This document shows positions 24,701 to 32,080 of a stretch of DNA of 64,000 nt, piece after piece; the first letter of the stretch is position 1; every line of letters starts with the position of its first letter. The position numbers and the translations under genes are program-made. The notes under the pieces were generated by a model. It had not been told where the DNA came from and did not search any database. It was given only the letters and a program-made list of their open reading frames with translations. Source of the DNA: Amborella trichopoda (lineage: Eukaryota > Streptophyta > Magnoliopsida > Amborellales > Amborellaceae); contig NW_006494856.1 of assembly GCF_000471905.2 (NCBI RefSeq), positions 1,026,241 through 1,090,240 on the forward strand, in the 5' to 3' direction.

Positions 24701-27700
24701 TATCAATAGTTCCTACAAAGTCCTATCCAAAGTTCTCGCCTCCAGACTTTGGGAGGTCTTTCGATGGATCATTTTTCCCACCCAGGGTGCTTTTGTTAGG
24801 GTCCTTGATGTTGCTTTGATAGCTCACGAGGCCATTCCTTCGAGACAGCTCTATAAAATTACTGGGATCATTGTAAAGGTGGATTGGGAGAAATCCTACG
24901 ATCGAGGTATCCTGGACGAGGCTCTAACACACGAGTTTTGGGGATCGATGGTGACTTTGTATAATGGGATGTGTGTCCAGCCCTTTCTTCTCTATTTTAA
25001 TAAATGGCTCCCCCAAGGGATTCTTCCCTTCCTCTCGAGGACTTCGCCAAGGAGACCCCCTTTCTTCTTTGTTATTTGCATTTGTGGGTAAGGTGTTCAG
25101 CAGATCCCTCTCTTGGATGTATCAAGCTGAGCTTTGTAATCAAGGTGAGTCGCCAAGGCCCTGCCATGAGCCACCTGCAGTTTGCCGATGACACGCTGGA
25201 GTTCATTGTTCCACTATATCAAAAATTGATTACATGCTCTCATAAGGTCTTTAATAGCTACAAGTACCCAACAAAAACGACATATCTATAGAATGGGTGT
25301 AGCTAAGATGAAGAGGTTGACATGTATGACTGGCAAGACAAGAAAGGATAGAATTCAAAATGAAAACATCCAAGTGAACGTAGGGGTGGTTCCAACAAGC
25401 CATAGGATGAGAACACGTAGGGGTGATTTGGCCATGTGTACTATCGACCTAGAACAACACCGTTTGGGAGGGCGATTTGGTTCGAGTGGAAGGCTCTAAA
25501 TGGGCAAGGGAAAGGCCCCAAAGGACATGGATGAAAATAATGAGAAAAAATATGGTGACTTATGGTCTTACTAAGAGTATGACACCTAATAGAAGGAATG
25601 GCGAAACAATATTTGTATAGCCGACCCTAAATAGTTGGGATAAGGCTCGTATGATGATGATGATGAATATGTATGTTGTGTTTTGTAAAGGTAGAGAAGT
25701 TGAATTGAGTTGTCTAGGCCTTTCGAAAAGATCTTTTTGTAGTAGATTTACTTACAAGCCTATAGAGCACTAAATCTCTTAGCCTTTGGGGTGGACTTCT
25801 TTGCAAACCTATTGAGAGGGTATATTTATAATGAAATAATATTAAAAAACTATGCTAGGGCTATTTGTTTGATCCAATTTATAAATATATACTCCTTTCA
25901 TTTGATGAACAATTATAAATAATTGAAATTTGAATATATACCCTAAAAAGAGTTTTTTTAGCCCATTTAATATAGACCAATCCGTTTGGTGAAATGCTTA
26001 GATCTAGGCCTTAGTAGGAATTTTTTTTTCCTTTTTCTAATTTTCTCGATGGATTTATTATAATTGCATGAACAATTTTAAAAAAGAAAAAATTGATTTT
26101 TAGTTCCTAGAGGCCTAGATGTTAAAATTCTCCAAATGGATGGTAATGATTTATTATTGGAGGGCGACTCATTTTGACTATATCTAAGGTGCAAGTTGAA
26201 TTTTATTTTCTAAAATTAAATGTTGGGATAGAGATAGTCCCTATACTGAATTTGGGTTTATATACATGCCATACTATAATTGTGGTTTCATTATATTACA
26301 ATGACACAGTGACATAAAATTAATCTCCATGTATATTTATATTATTTCTTGGTTCCTCAGTAAAGTGGTCCATCCAAGATGGGCCCTTATTTATTTGGAG
26401 TTCTGTTTGAGTTTTGAGTTATAGGATGTGGGAGATTTGTGGTGGTTCTTTGCAGAATTTTAGTCATGCATGTATCTTTTGCTCTTTCGTAGGTGGATTT
26501 GAATGTCTCACTATAATATGAGGAGACATGGAATCCTAATGTAATGGATACGGGTCATAGGAGGTAACCAAGTCCTCTACTGTTCTCCATAATCCCAGAT
26601 CATGGTCCAGCTAGTATATGCCTTCTATTTGTGACATTAATGCTTAAATGATTTCTTTATCATATCCATTAGTTACCAAAGCCTTATGATTCAGAATATG
26701 TTCTCGCTCTCAAAATTTATTGTTCCTTTGGTGTTTCATTCTTGAAAATCGCCTTGTTGCATGCTTCCGCTCCCACTACACAGATCATCATCAGAGCCTT
26801 TTTTCCTGGTCTGCTAATTTGCTCTATCAAGGGCCATACTCTCTGTGAGGCCATAAATCGCCATGTCATTTCTCACTTTTCGATCCATGCCCTTTTGGGC
26901 CTACCCCTTGCCCTTTTTGAGCCTTTCACTTGAACCAACTCGCACCTCCTAATAGGTGTTGTACTTGGTTTATGTTGTACATTGCTAGCCCACCTAAATC
27001 TATTTTTCTTTCATCATATCGCCTATTGGAGCCATACCTAAGATCTCCTGAATATATTCATTTCAACGTCATCATCTCATCTATATTCATCCTATGGTAA
27101 TGTTGTTTCTTGACTGCCCAACATTTTACCCCATAAAGCAAAGTTGGTCTCATAGCTGTCTTATAGAACTTCTCCTTCAGCTTCATTGATATGTAGCAAT
27201 CACATAAAATTTCAGTTGCACATTTGCACATCGCCCACTCAGCTATAACGCTATGTGCGACATTTTCTTCAATCTCTCCTTTTACCTCGATTAACGACCC
27301 GGATATTGAAGTGTGCTTTTTTTTGTATTTCTTGTCGTCAATCTTAACTACACCCTTGTCTCTACTCCTATTACTAAACTTACATTTCATATATTTTGTC
27401 TTTGTCTATCTAATTTTAAAACTTTTGGATTTTGAGCATCCCTTCGAAGTTTGAACTTTGTATTGACGCTGCTTCATGTCCCATCAATCAAAAGTATGTT
27501 GTCCGCGAACAACATACACTACGGTTCCTCATCTTATAGTTACGTAGTTAAGTCGTCTATACTAAGACAGAGGTATGCGCTCAATGCTGATCCCTGATGT
27601 AGACTTATTTTCATTGAAAACTCGTCTTTCCACTAACTTTTCGTACACTTTTTAGCACTCCTTCATGCATACCCCTCACTAAGTCGATATAGTATTTGGA

Positions 27701-28508
27701 GACAGCTTGCTTTTCCAACACCCACTAAATTGAATCTCGAGGTACTCGATCATAAGCTTTCTCTAGATCAATAAAAGACTGGAGGTCTTTTCCCTTTGCC
27801 TTAAATTTTCAATAAATTGCCTAAGTAGGGAAATTGCCTCATTGATTCCTTGATAGTTTCTTGCCTTAGTCATTGCGCAATCATTCTCTACAGCAGCTTC
27901 ATAGTATAAGCTTATAAGTTTGATCCCTTGATAGTTCGAATATTCCTCAAAAAGTTTTTGATTACCCATTTTCATATTGTGTTAAAGAATGAAGGCTACT
28001 AGCGAAGTCACAATTTTTACTGAAACAGATCTTGTCTGTTTCAAATAATGCAGAAAGACTAGAGATTATTATCATAGAAAGATGACCTCTAGAGAGACTA
28101 TATCAAACCATGGCACAAAGGAGTGCAACGTATAATCTGTTTAAATTAGACTGGTTAATTCATGTCATTGTTTTTCTCCTTTTTCAATGTTGTCTATGAC
28201 TGAGCAAACCTGTGTAGCTTGTGCACTGTTGAACTGAGACTGACGTTTAAGGTTTTAATTTCTTTGTATATAGGTACGCACGAACTTTTATATTTTTCTA
28301 TTCAATTGGGCTCCACCTGCTGGTCTTCACCAGCTTGTACAGAATGTCTGCCTTGAGCTTTCAAAGGTACCACCGCTGCATTCTTATATAAATATCATCC
28401 TTGGATTTTCTGATTACTGTTACACTATAATGTCCCTGCAGCTCTATTCCTGATTCTGATGAGACAATTATGATGAAAAATAGCAATATCAACATCCCTA
28501 AGCTGTGA
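1885..28508 (+). CDS. CASP: Golgi membrane protein CASP, C-terminal half (10 exons, spliced)
   Basis: Joining 1885-1977, 9266-9394, 9585-9704, 10026-10103, 14031-14138, 14294-14437, 14519-14620, 21242-21321, 28274-28366 and 28442-28508 gives 1014 nt with no internal stop: 337 residues plus TGA. Every junction keeps frame and the peptide follows remembered plant CASP proteins (about 690 aa) collinearly from mid-protein to the C terminus. Residues 1-260 are charged, heptad-rich coiled coil. Residues about 289-308 form one transmembrane helix, followed by a short polar tail. CASP is a single-pass, C-terminally anchored golgin with its coiled coil in the cytosol. In animals it is made from the CUX1 locus and binds golgin-84; in plants it is a separate gene, localises to Golgi and is implicated in tethering. 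The first half and the promoter lie outside the window. Introns total about 25.6 kb, mostly transposon remnants, yet all exons look intact, so I infer a functional gene. The identity is secure; expression is unknown. Confidence 0.93.
2355..2525. repeat. Two-copy 84-bp tandem repeat
   Basis: CATCATTCACGGGTGGCTCC at 2355 recurs with one change at 2439, followed in both copies by similar AGTCTAG, TAAGTC(A/G)TGGTT and TTTTTCATC segments. Copies differ at roughly a tenth or more of positions. Intronic; no function suggested. Confidence 0.7.
5026..5106. repeat. Purine-rich low-complexity tract
   Basis: A run of GAGAGA, poly-G and GGAGGGAG blocks with almost no pyrimidines on the + strand. G-runs of eight and twelve could form G-quadruplex or triplex structure; that is inference. 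It is intronic in CASP. Confidence 0.8.
5640..8430 (+). mobile_element. Probable LTR-retrotransposon remnant with primer-binding site
   Basis: About 2.8 kb without coding potential. GGTATCAGAG at about 7769 follows TTAACACTA and resembles the initiator-methionine tRNA primer-binding site of plant LTR elements (usual form TGGTATCAGAGC), suggesting an LTR ends near 7765 and leader sequence follows. No second LTR, gag or pol was seen, and the outer limits are approximate. A (CT)n tract lies within. It is an old, broken remnant inside a CASP intron. Confidence 0.4.
6734..6772. repeat. (CT)n microsatellite
   Basis: An uninterrupted CT dinucleotide run of about 19 units, likely length-polymorphic. 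It lies within the LTR-remnant region of the first long CASP intron. Confidence 0.95.
8779..9163. mobile_element. MITE with 9-bp target duplication (copy A)
   Basis: A 385-bp element bounded by perfect direct repeats ATTTCTAAA at 8770-8778 and 9164-9172. Its ends form terminal inverted repeats of about 50 bp: ATAAGGTTGCAACCTTAAAC inside the left end pairs with TAAGGTGTCAACCTTATATA inside the right. Both ends also carry the AATTAAGGTGCACC motif in opposite orientation. The 9-bp duplication and long inverted ends fit a Mutator-type non-autonomous element. It has no coding capacity. It ends 102 bp before a CASP exon. A related copy occurs at about 29,045. Confidence 0.85.
9266..9394 (+). CDS. 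CASP: CASP exon b, [11 protein letters not shown] block
   Basis: Forty-three codons after a TTTATAG acceptor, ending AAG before GTAGAT, phase 0 at both ends. It encodes [14 protein letters not shown] followed by [19 protein letters not shown], the most recognisable stretch of plant CASP. A 385-bp MITE ends only 102 bp upstream, so this exon has a short pre-acceptor spacer for branch point and polypyrimidine tract. Confidence 0.95.
9585..9704 (+). CDS. CASP: CASP exon c
   Basis: Forty codons, phase 0 at both ends, acceptor GGGACAAG and donor GTTTGA. It encodes [20 protein letters not shown] and then [17 protein letters not shown], a coiled-coil segment that is nearly invariant in plant CASP. 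It is separated from the preceding exon by a 190-bp intron. The purine just before the acceptor AG is mildly unusual, but reading frame and homology fix the boundary. Confidence 0.94.
10026..10103 (+). CDS. CASP: CASP exon d
   Basis: Twenty-six codons after AATGCAG, ending GAG before GTACTT. The peptide [16 protein letters not shown] corresponds to the DDWDLQEAG-type linker of other plant CASP proteins, the least conserved part of the C-terminal half. A 321-bp intron precedes it and a 3.9-kb intron carrying an antisense L1 LINE fragment follows it. Confidence 0.9.
10600..12520 (-). mobile_element. L1-type LINE fragment, reverse-transcriptase region, decayed
   Basis: On the minus strand, about 12,490-12,420 reads [14 protein letters not shown], matching the plant L1 motif VKVDLEKAYD. 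Further on, 12,315-11,932 carries a [20 protein letters not shown]-type stretch ([14 protein letters not shown] motif) and then [16 protein letters not shown] ([14 protein letters not shown]). The second aspartate pair of the catalytic FADD motif is therefore altered, and the frame has several interruptions. The 5' portion and endonuclease are absent. The low-coordinate boundary is approximate. It lies antisense to CASP. Confidence 0.8.
12331..12410. repeat. Two-copy 40-bp tandem repeat
   Basis: TCTAATTGTAAATCCTAT at 12331 is repeated at 12371 and the 40-bp units differ by one base. It lies at the edge of the L1 reverse-transcriptase motif region. The near identity means the duplication is much younger than the LINE insertion. 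Confidence 0.9.
13272..13295. repeat. Inverted copy of L1-derived 24-mer
   Basis: The 24 bases at 13272-13295 are the exact reverse complement of 12390-12413, about 860 bp away. The surrounding bases match more loosely. A rearranged piece of the L1 element is the simplest reading. Confidence 0.8.
13552..13641. repeat. Two-copy 45-bp tandem repeat
   Basis: TGTATTGAGCTGCGAAGGAG at 13552 recurs at 13597. The two 45-bp units appear identical over CTGCACTGTACACTTCTAGT. A recent duplication inside a CASP intron, about 400 bp before exon e. Confidence 0.9.
14031..14138 (+). CDS. CASP: CASP exon e, QRDRFR block, ends at a GC donor
   Basis: Thirty-six codons after GTTTCAG. The peptide includes [20 protein letters not shown] and ends RLRETEE, matching CASP. 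The last codon GAG is followed by GCAAGT, not GT; this is the classic strong GC-AG donor consensus. The following exon starts with GAACTAAGACAG (ELRQ), so protein continuity supports the GC site. No GT nearby keeps the frame and the conserved peptide. Confidence 0.93.
14139..14293 (+). other. CASP: GC-AG intron of CASP, 155 bp
   Basis: The donor is GAG|GCAAGT and the acceptor GCTCCAG|GAA. GC-AG introns are a known minor U2-type class whose donors otherwise match consensus strongly, as here (AG|GCAAGT). Protein continuity across the junction (RLRETEE then ELRQLREK) matches other plant CASP proteins, so the boundary does not depend on the splice consensus alone. Confidence 0.92.
14294..14437 (+). 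CDS. CASP: CASP exon f
   Basis: Forty-eight codons after GCTCCAG, ending AAGAAG before GTCTGG. It encodes [20 protein letters not shown] and then [18 protein letters not shown], followed by VSRGWKK. This is the distal coiled coil, very close to other plant CASP proteins (SRGSKK is usual where this reads SRGWKK). An in-frame open reading extends into the following 81-bp intron, so retention would add residues before a stop. Confidence 0.95.
14519..14620 (+). CDS. CASP: CASP exon g, NPFAAFSKK block
   Basis: Thirty-four codons after GGCTTCAG, ending AAAAAG before GTACTT. It encodes [20 protein letters not shown] and then [13 protein letters not shown], the signature shared by plant and animal CASP near the membrane. 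Phase 0 at both ends. It is the last exon before the 6.6-kb intron filled with L1 and hAT remnants. Confidence 0.96.
15100..15460 (-). mobile_element. L1 LINE 3' piece: RNase H C-terminal part, inverted
   Basis: Read on the minus strand from about 15,440, the sequence gives [20 protein letters not shown], the plant L1 RNase H motif ILVESDS..AI.W, followed in another frame by [16 protein letters not shown], matching HV.REGNQAAD.LA. The frame has shifted between the two motifs. A possible 3' tail runs to about 14,870, where the minus strand reads AATAAAACAAAAC. It continues the protein where the plus-strand piece at 16,180-18,009 stops. Confidence 0.7.
15461..16179. other. Unexplained sequence between two L1 pieces
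   Basis: About 700 bp between the oppositely oriented L1 pieces. It has no coding potential. A TGTTGG at about 15,597 suggested an LTR start, but no matching end or duplication was found. The last 100 bp (CACCTAGGGGGTCAGGATGC and on) could belong to either L1 piece. Confidence 0.5.
16180..18009 (+). mobile_element. L1 LINE piece: RT, zf-RVT and start of RNase H
   Basis: Domains in order on the plus strand: [14 protein letters not shown] (RT motif) at about 16,203; [13 protein letters not shown] (catalytic YADD) near 16,345; a conserved [12 protein letters not shown] and [10 protein letters not shown] stretch to about 16,665; a zf-RVT domain with [20 protein letters not shown] near 17,430-17,510; and the RNase H start [20 protein letters not shown] at about 17,884. 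Several stops and frame changes interrupt it, so it is dead. Endonuclease and the first RT motifs are missing. It stops inside RNase H. Confidence 0.85.
18010..19564. other. Intronic spacer, no gene recognised
   Basis: AT-rich intronic sequence with a CT-rich tract near 18,950-18,995. A short stretch at 19,040-19,145 contains GCGCC/CCTAGG-type palindromic words (for example CTAGGCGCCACCTAGGCAGC), of the sort often left by small transposons. No termini were resolved. Confidence 0.5.
19565..20415. repeat. Tandem array, 177-242 bp units, four copies plus
   Basis: The start TTGTTCTTGTATTCT occurs at 19,565, 19,797, 20,039, about 20,224 and 20,401. Each unit then carries TTTGGATT..., CCATAATGGGTTTT-like and TTTTACTAAGAT(G/T)GG segments and ends AATC(G/T)AAAT. 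The first two units are about 232-242 bp and the last two about 177-185 bp, the difference being a shorter TTGAAAAAGGGCCAAATG section. The array ends about 90 bp before the hAT BED-finger fragment. Confidence 0.85.
20506..20870 (+). mobile_element. hAT-type transposase N-terminal fragment (BED zinc finger)
   Basis: [20 protein letters not shown] leads into CKFCKKYYD, then a frame shift, then [16 protein letters not shown]. This is the C..C..H..C BED-finger layout that opens plant hAT transposases. The next 170 bp keep traces of the linker after the finger (VRRERI...) but are shifted. The catalytic domain is not present before the next CASP exon. No terminal inverted repeats or 8-bp duplication were identified. 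A dead fragment. Confidence 0.75.
21242..21321 (+). CDS. CASP: CASP exon h, [18 protein letters not shown] block
   Basis: Eighty nucleotides after AAAATAG: 26 codons plus two bases of a split lysine codon. It encodes [20 protein letters not shown] followed by RFLLGN, the membrane-proximal signature of CASP. The donor is GTATGC. The split codon AA|G is completed by the first base of the next exon, 6,952 bp away, giving GNKYART as in other plants. Confidence 0.95.
21838..22750 (-). mobile_element. Ty3/gypsy pol fragment, fossil
   Basis: The minus strand carries reverse-transcriptase sequence of the Ty3/gypsy type: a segment resembling [14 protein letters not shown]-type palm motifs near 22,120, then [10 protein letters not shown] around the catalytic site near 21,890, as in Tat/Athila-like elements. 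No LTRs were recognised around it. It is broken in several places and appears old. The array next to it resembles part of the Tat element at 50.5 kb. Confidence 0.8.
22740..23100. repeat. 77-bp tandem array beside the gypsy fragment, about four copies
   Basis: GTCATCACCCATATTGGACTG and its variants recur at 22,814, 22,891, 22,968 and 23,045, a spacing of 77-78 bp, with TTTAGGATAAGTTTAA and TTCACCCC.. segments in each unit. The word GGGGTGCTTTTAG..GTCA..CCATATTGGAC also occurs once at about 50,548-50,580 in the Tat element, so the array was probably amplified from element sequence. Confidence 0.8.
23101..23940. other. Noncoding intronic sequence
   Basis: The first 400 bp may be further gypsy-derived sequence but carry no motif I recognise. 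The rest is AT-rich with TTTTAAAAT-type words, then a GGGGCCCACTTG stretch. No gene. Confidence 0.4.
23960..25285 (+). mobile_element. L1-type LINE fragment, N-terminal part of RT
   Basis: Reads on the plus strand: a charged linker with [15 protein letters not shown] (plant L1 SRxxWLKEGDKNTKFFH motif) near 24,215; [20 protein letters not shown] followed by HDGFP (the KAPGPDGF motif) near 24,455-24,530; KDFRPITL near 24,685; [16 protein letters not shown] near 25,045; and [11 protein letters not shown] near 25,178 (intact FADD). Multiple stops and frame shifts interrupt it and the palm is partly deleted. It ends abruptly at an RTE-type tail in the same orientation. Confidence 0.85.
25286..25672 (+). 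mobile_element. RTE-type LINE 3' tail
   Basis: [20 protein letters not shown] followed by VNVGVVP matches the plant RTE C-terminal motif ([17 protein letters not shown]...VGVAPI). A shifted FGHVYYRP (RWFGHVQRRP) and [13 protein letters not shown] follow. The element ends with AGTTGGGATAAGGCTCGT and an (ATG)n/(GAT)n run at 25,651-25,667, typical of RTE 3' ends. 5' truncated and frameshifted; dead. Confidence 0.85.
25673..26740. other. AT-rich intronic spacer
   Basis: No gene or transposon domain recognised between the two RTE pieces. Long T- and A-rich stretches dominate. Confidence 0.5.
26740..27990 (-). mobile_element. RTE-type LINE, reverse-transcriptase C-terminal half
   Basis: On the minus strand: from about 27,770 [19 protein letters not shown]-like sequence, [11 protein letters not shown] near 27,600 (QGSALSPYLF motif), CMLFADN near 27,510 (catalytic FADD, second D changed), then 27,390-27,058 with [30 protein letters not shown] and CWAVKKQH, all standard for RTE. 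A GATGATGAT run near 26,780 marks the probable 3' end. Several frames and stops; dead. Opposite in orientation to the RTE tail 1.1 kb away. Confidence 0.85.
28274..28366 (+). CDS. CASP: CASP exon i, transmembrane anchor
   Basis: Ninety-three nucleotides after TATATAG, donor GTACCA. The first base completes a lysine codon; the exon then reads YARTF followed by [20 protein letters not shown]. This is the single C-terminal transmembrane helix that holds CASP in Golgi membranes. The tyrosine (28299-28301) and histidine (28314-28316) within the helix are the polar residues known to be conserved in CASP anchors. The exon ends two bases into a serine codon. Confidence 0.95.
28442..28508 (+). CDS. 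CASP: CASP terminal coding exon
   Basis: Follows CCCTGCAG after a 75-bp intron. It completes a split serine codon and then reads [21 protein letters not shown] before TGA at 28506-28508. Other plant CASP tails read roughly EETLMTEATTTNLPHGL, so DETIMMKN...NIPKL aligns at about the right length. The tail is the least conserved part of the family, so identity here rests on frame, length and position. No AATAAA polyadenylation signal was noticed in the following 500 bp. Confidence 0.85.
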
Positions 28509-29044
28509 AGAATGGATACTTGGAGAACACATTAATTCATATGTTCAAGGCTTAATTATGGTATTAGATATCAGTTGTTCTTCAGTGTAAAGTATGAACA
28601 GAACAACAGCTGCAGCTGAACGTAATCAAATAATGTAGTTAAGCGCTGAGAAAAGTCATATCCTTGCCAAAACGGTCATTTTTTAATTTGTGAGCTCACC
28701 CGAGCTGGGTTCTGTCCGCATGGGGTATTCTGTATACTCCCATCTCCATCTGCTAGTGTGGTTCCCTCGTGGTTTTTCTTTCGTTCTTTTTTTTTCCTTT
28801 TTCCTTTTTTTTAAGTTGTTTCAGTTTCCACGTTTTGTGGAATTGTTTTCTGCTGGAAAGGTTTTGACACACAGCTCAATCTCATCATGGTCAAAGCTTT
28901 CTTTTTTCCCCCTTCTTTGTCGCTTTTATAACATATTCTCTCATTTCCTTTGCAATGTGCTTTTTTTGGATCCTTCTGTCCATTGAATTACCACGGGGGA
29001 GATTAACAAAAAAAATCATGTTTTATTTGTGCAATTTAAAAATA
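28509..29044. other. CASP 3' flank, presumed 3' UTR then spacer
   Basis: Sequence just after the CASP stop should contain the 3' UTR. I saw no canonical AATAAA; AAATAATG at about 28,627 is a possible variant. A pyrimidine-rich stretch lies at 28,770-28,815. No further gene. Confidence 0.5.
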
Positions 29045-29330
29045 GGAAAAGTTTATATAAGGTTGCAATGTTTTACTAAAGGTGTACATAAAAAACAGAG
29101 TAGAAAATGTTATGAAGTTGGAAAACCTTTAAATTAATCATTTCGATAAGAAAAATAATAATTTTAAGTCTTAAAAATGATGTATCTTTTAACAAGTTGT
29201 GGACAGTCTATTTTCAAGATTTTCAAATGTTTATAGATCTTTTTGATTTTTATTGTTTTTAAAATTTAAAATTTCATGATTAAGGTTGAACATGAATTTT
29301 GAAGCTATTGTAAGGAACACCGGAAATATA
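29045..29330. mobile_element. MITE copy B, reverse orientation, diverged
   Basis: Starts GGAAAAGTTTATATAAGGTTG, the end sequence of copy A (8779-9163) read from its right end. Inside, GGACAGTCTATTTTCAAGAT and TTTATAGATCTTTTTGATTT match the reverse complement of copy A (GGACTGTCCATTTTCAAGAT, TTTATAGATTTGCTTGATTT). Similarity fades after about 29,320, so the far end is lost or diverged, and no target duplication could be fixed. Confidence 0.75.
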
Positions 29331-31300
29331 TCTTCTGGCAAACTGTAGACGTGTGCCTAAAATTGTATAATATAAGGCGGGCACCATCTACATCTCACAC
29401 TTTAAAAATACTTTTATATGTTCTATGTTCTACAATAAGTACTACTTTTTGAGAGTTTAAAGTGTATTTGAATTTTGTTACTTTTTCTTTGTACATTGGA
29501 TTAAGAATCAAATTCGGTATATCGATAGTTTCACCATCATACATCTATAAAAATTATTAAAAATAATAAATAGCCAAAATACCCGTACTATTTAGGAGCA
29601 TTTTGATAATAATTATCGCCATCAAAGTTTTATCGTAACTATTCGTAGTCAACTATGTGAATCATATTTTGTCATTGTGCTCTATCAAGGGTCATACTTT
29701 CAGTCTACGGGAAATGGTCAAGCATAAGCAAATAATGTAGATTTAGGATTTATGGAAAGTTATGGCAAAGTTTGATATTTGCTGTTTACTTAACACAACT
29801 TTCATTTACACAGGCTTCCGACTGGCAGGTACTAGCAAATGCATAGTCGTTTAGGTTTTTATTTTGATAATATTATATATTTTAGATTATCTTTTTAAAT
29901 AGTTTTTATATTTATTTGATGATGAGAAGCATGAACATGCCGAATTTGAGCTTAAAAAAAATACACTTTATGCTTTCTAAAAGTGAAACTTGAGTTTAAG
30001 CCGAGAGTTATTAAGCCCCGATCATTGTCAATAATGCGGCAGTTTCATCCAGCCGAAGAATGCTTTCGACTCGATTATCGGACATGAAATGATTTAAAAA
30101 TCCTTCTAAAAGGATAAATTTTCATTGGAAGTAATTTTTAATCAATAACCATGATAGAAACTTCATATTTAAATCACGTCTCTCCATTCGATCATTGGCG
30201 GCAGTTTGGCAGCTAACTGTGGCCATAGATGAAAATGAGTTTTATATATTACCTGAATGGTCTCCAAATCTTCCAAAATTTGGACGGCAGGTTCCTAAGA
30301 CACCACTATATCATCCCACCAATATTCACGTCAAACTGAGTTGATCTGACTAGTTTTGTGAATTGACCGTGGTGAGCCGTTCTCAGACCATGTGGCGAAT
30401 CAAACTTTATAACTAATTGGACCGTGATTCGAGTCAATTACACCCATTTAGGCTCACCAAAAAAACTTCCATTGATTTTAGGGCATTTTTGTGTCTTGAA
30501 AACGACGAAATTGGGCTGAAAATATCTTGTAAGCTTTTTTTTGTGCAAATAGAGCTCTGCGCTAACCTCGATTTCTCTTTATTTGAATTCTATTCAGATT
30601 CTACGTCATCCAAAACACACTGAAACATGATATTTAGTTGTTTTTGAGTTTGAAGTAAAGATGTTTCCTGGACAGGGTGCCGTAACTGTCTTGTGAGGTT
30701 ACCCAGAGCAACTATCACAAGTTTTTTCTTCACTTGTTCGTGAGAACGTGGTTGCAACTAGATCAAAAGGCATTATGTGTTTTTCTTTGTTTTGCATTTT
30801 TATGTTCTAAAAGACGTACAAAAAGGATCGCAACACTCATTAGGTTGGTTTGTTGGCACAAGTAATAATGTTTCGAAAATTTATTGAAATTCGATTACTG
30901 CCATGCATTACTATAGCTGCTTATATTCGTACCAGATCGAGCCATGTTGTTATCCGTCGTTCATGTTTTATTTCTTTCCAAGTTTGTTGGAGTCAAAATC
31001 CTGTAAACGGTTGATGCATGAGCGCCATGAATCCCAGAAGGGTGATGGGTATAGTAAAAGTATGAAGGTTGGAACCACTGCTCCAACAGGAAGGTCTGTG
31101 CGACAAGTTCACCTCCTCTTTTCGAAACACCTTAAAGCCAATCAGACTAAAATGGACACCCAAAATCACCATATTGTGGTTTCCATTTCTACTGACACCA
31201 CCCCACTAATATTGTTGATGTCCTTTTTATTCTAAAAAAAAAAAAACGCCCAAGATCAGTTGGAGTATCAAGCCACAATCTCAAGGCACTTAAAGACCCA
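29331..31300. other. Intergenic spacer, no gene recognised
   Basis: AT-rich sequence with short chance reading frames. No transposon domain, tRNA or promoter could be supported. Confidence 0.5.
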
Positions 31301-31319
31301 AACTCCTGATTAAAGACAA

Positions 31320-31560
31320 AGCCATGATTAATCAGCACGAGGCAGTTGAAGTCAAGCTTAAAGTGGAGTTGTTGCTGGAATTCATGGGACATTTGTTAGC
31401 CGCCAGGGATAAAAATTCAAGCTTGAAGAGCTCGTTGGACTCCTCAAGAATGATGCGGAGTGTCGGTGTGAGCGGGAGCGGGAGCATGGACCTATGCACA
31501 GCACTGCAAACGGTAATCTGAAACCCAAAGTGCATAGTCTTTTTATTTTTAAGTGGAAAG
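31320..31560 (+). other. Unplaced exon-like stretch
   Basis: Higher in GC than its surroundings. The frame at 31,324 reads HEAVEVKLKVELLLEFMGHL and the overlapping frame from about 31,420 reads LEELVGLLKNDAECRCERER. Both look protein-like but I recognise no family. It could be a broken gene piece or captured exon. It ends 13 bp before the target duplication of a MITE. Confidence 0.25.
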
Positions 31561-31572
31561 GATATATAGAGT

Positions 31573-32080
31573 CGGGAAAGGTTTCTATACTTCCCCTACT
31601 GCATAGAAGTTTTATCCTCCTCCTATCATCCAGCCGTCCAATTTTGATCAAGAGAGTCACTCACCGTTTGATCTTAGTTCTGACGTCTCAAAGTATTTTA
31701 TTTTTAATTGTTTTTATACAAATTGTATAAACATGAAATTTTGTATGTGCCATCTTCTCATAGGGGTGCACCTATAAAAAGATATTAAAAATAATTTTTT
31801 GATAAAATATAATGATCAAAATACCCCTTGAAACTGTCAAGGGTATTTTGGTTATTTTAATTTATTGAAAATATTTTTTTTATATTTTTCGCTAGTGCGA
31901 GTTTAATAGAGGAATGGACGTCCGGTGTCAAAATAGTTTATAGAAAAAAATTAAAAATAAAATAGTATTGAGACGTGACATTGTGATTGGGGCAATCTTA
32001 ACCCTCCATTCAGAATGGACGGTTGGTTAACAGGGAGGATAGAACTTTTATGTTGTAGGGGAAGTATAGAATGCTTATCC
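31573..32080. mobile_element. Foldback MITE with 8-bp target duplication
   Basis: A 508-bp element between perfect TATAGAGT repeats at 31,565-31,572 and 32,081-32,088. The left end contains TTCTATACTTCCCCTACTGC then AAGTTTTATCCTCC; the right end is its reverse complement (GGAGGATAGAACTT, GTAGGGGAAGTATAGAA). Complementarity recurs at the centre, where CAAAATACCCCTTG and CAAGGGTATTTTG face each other around 31,820-31,850, so the whole element can fold. Eight-base duplications fit hAT-type mobilisation. No coding capacity. Confidence 0.85.

Larger units (their letters stand above)
21322..28273. other. 7.0-kb CASP intron holding gypsy, L1 and RTE remnants
   Basis: Donor GTATGC after a split codon, acceptor TATATAG. 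Contents: noncoding sequence to 21,837; a Ty3/gypsy piece (minus) to about 22,750 with a 77-bp array to 23,100; AT-rich sequence to 23,940; L1 (plus) to about 25,285; RTE tail (plus) to 25,672; noncoding sequence to 26,740; RTE (minus) to 27,990; plain intron to the acceptor. Transposon-derived sequence makes up more than half. Confidence 0.88.
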
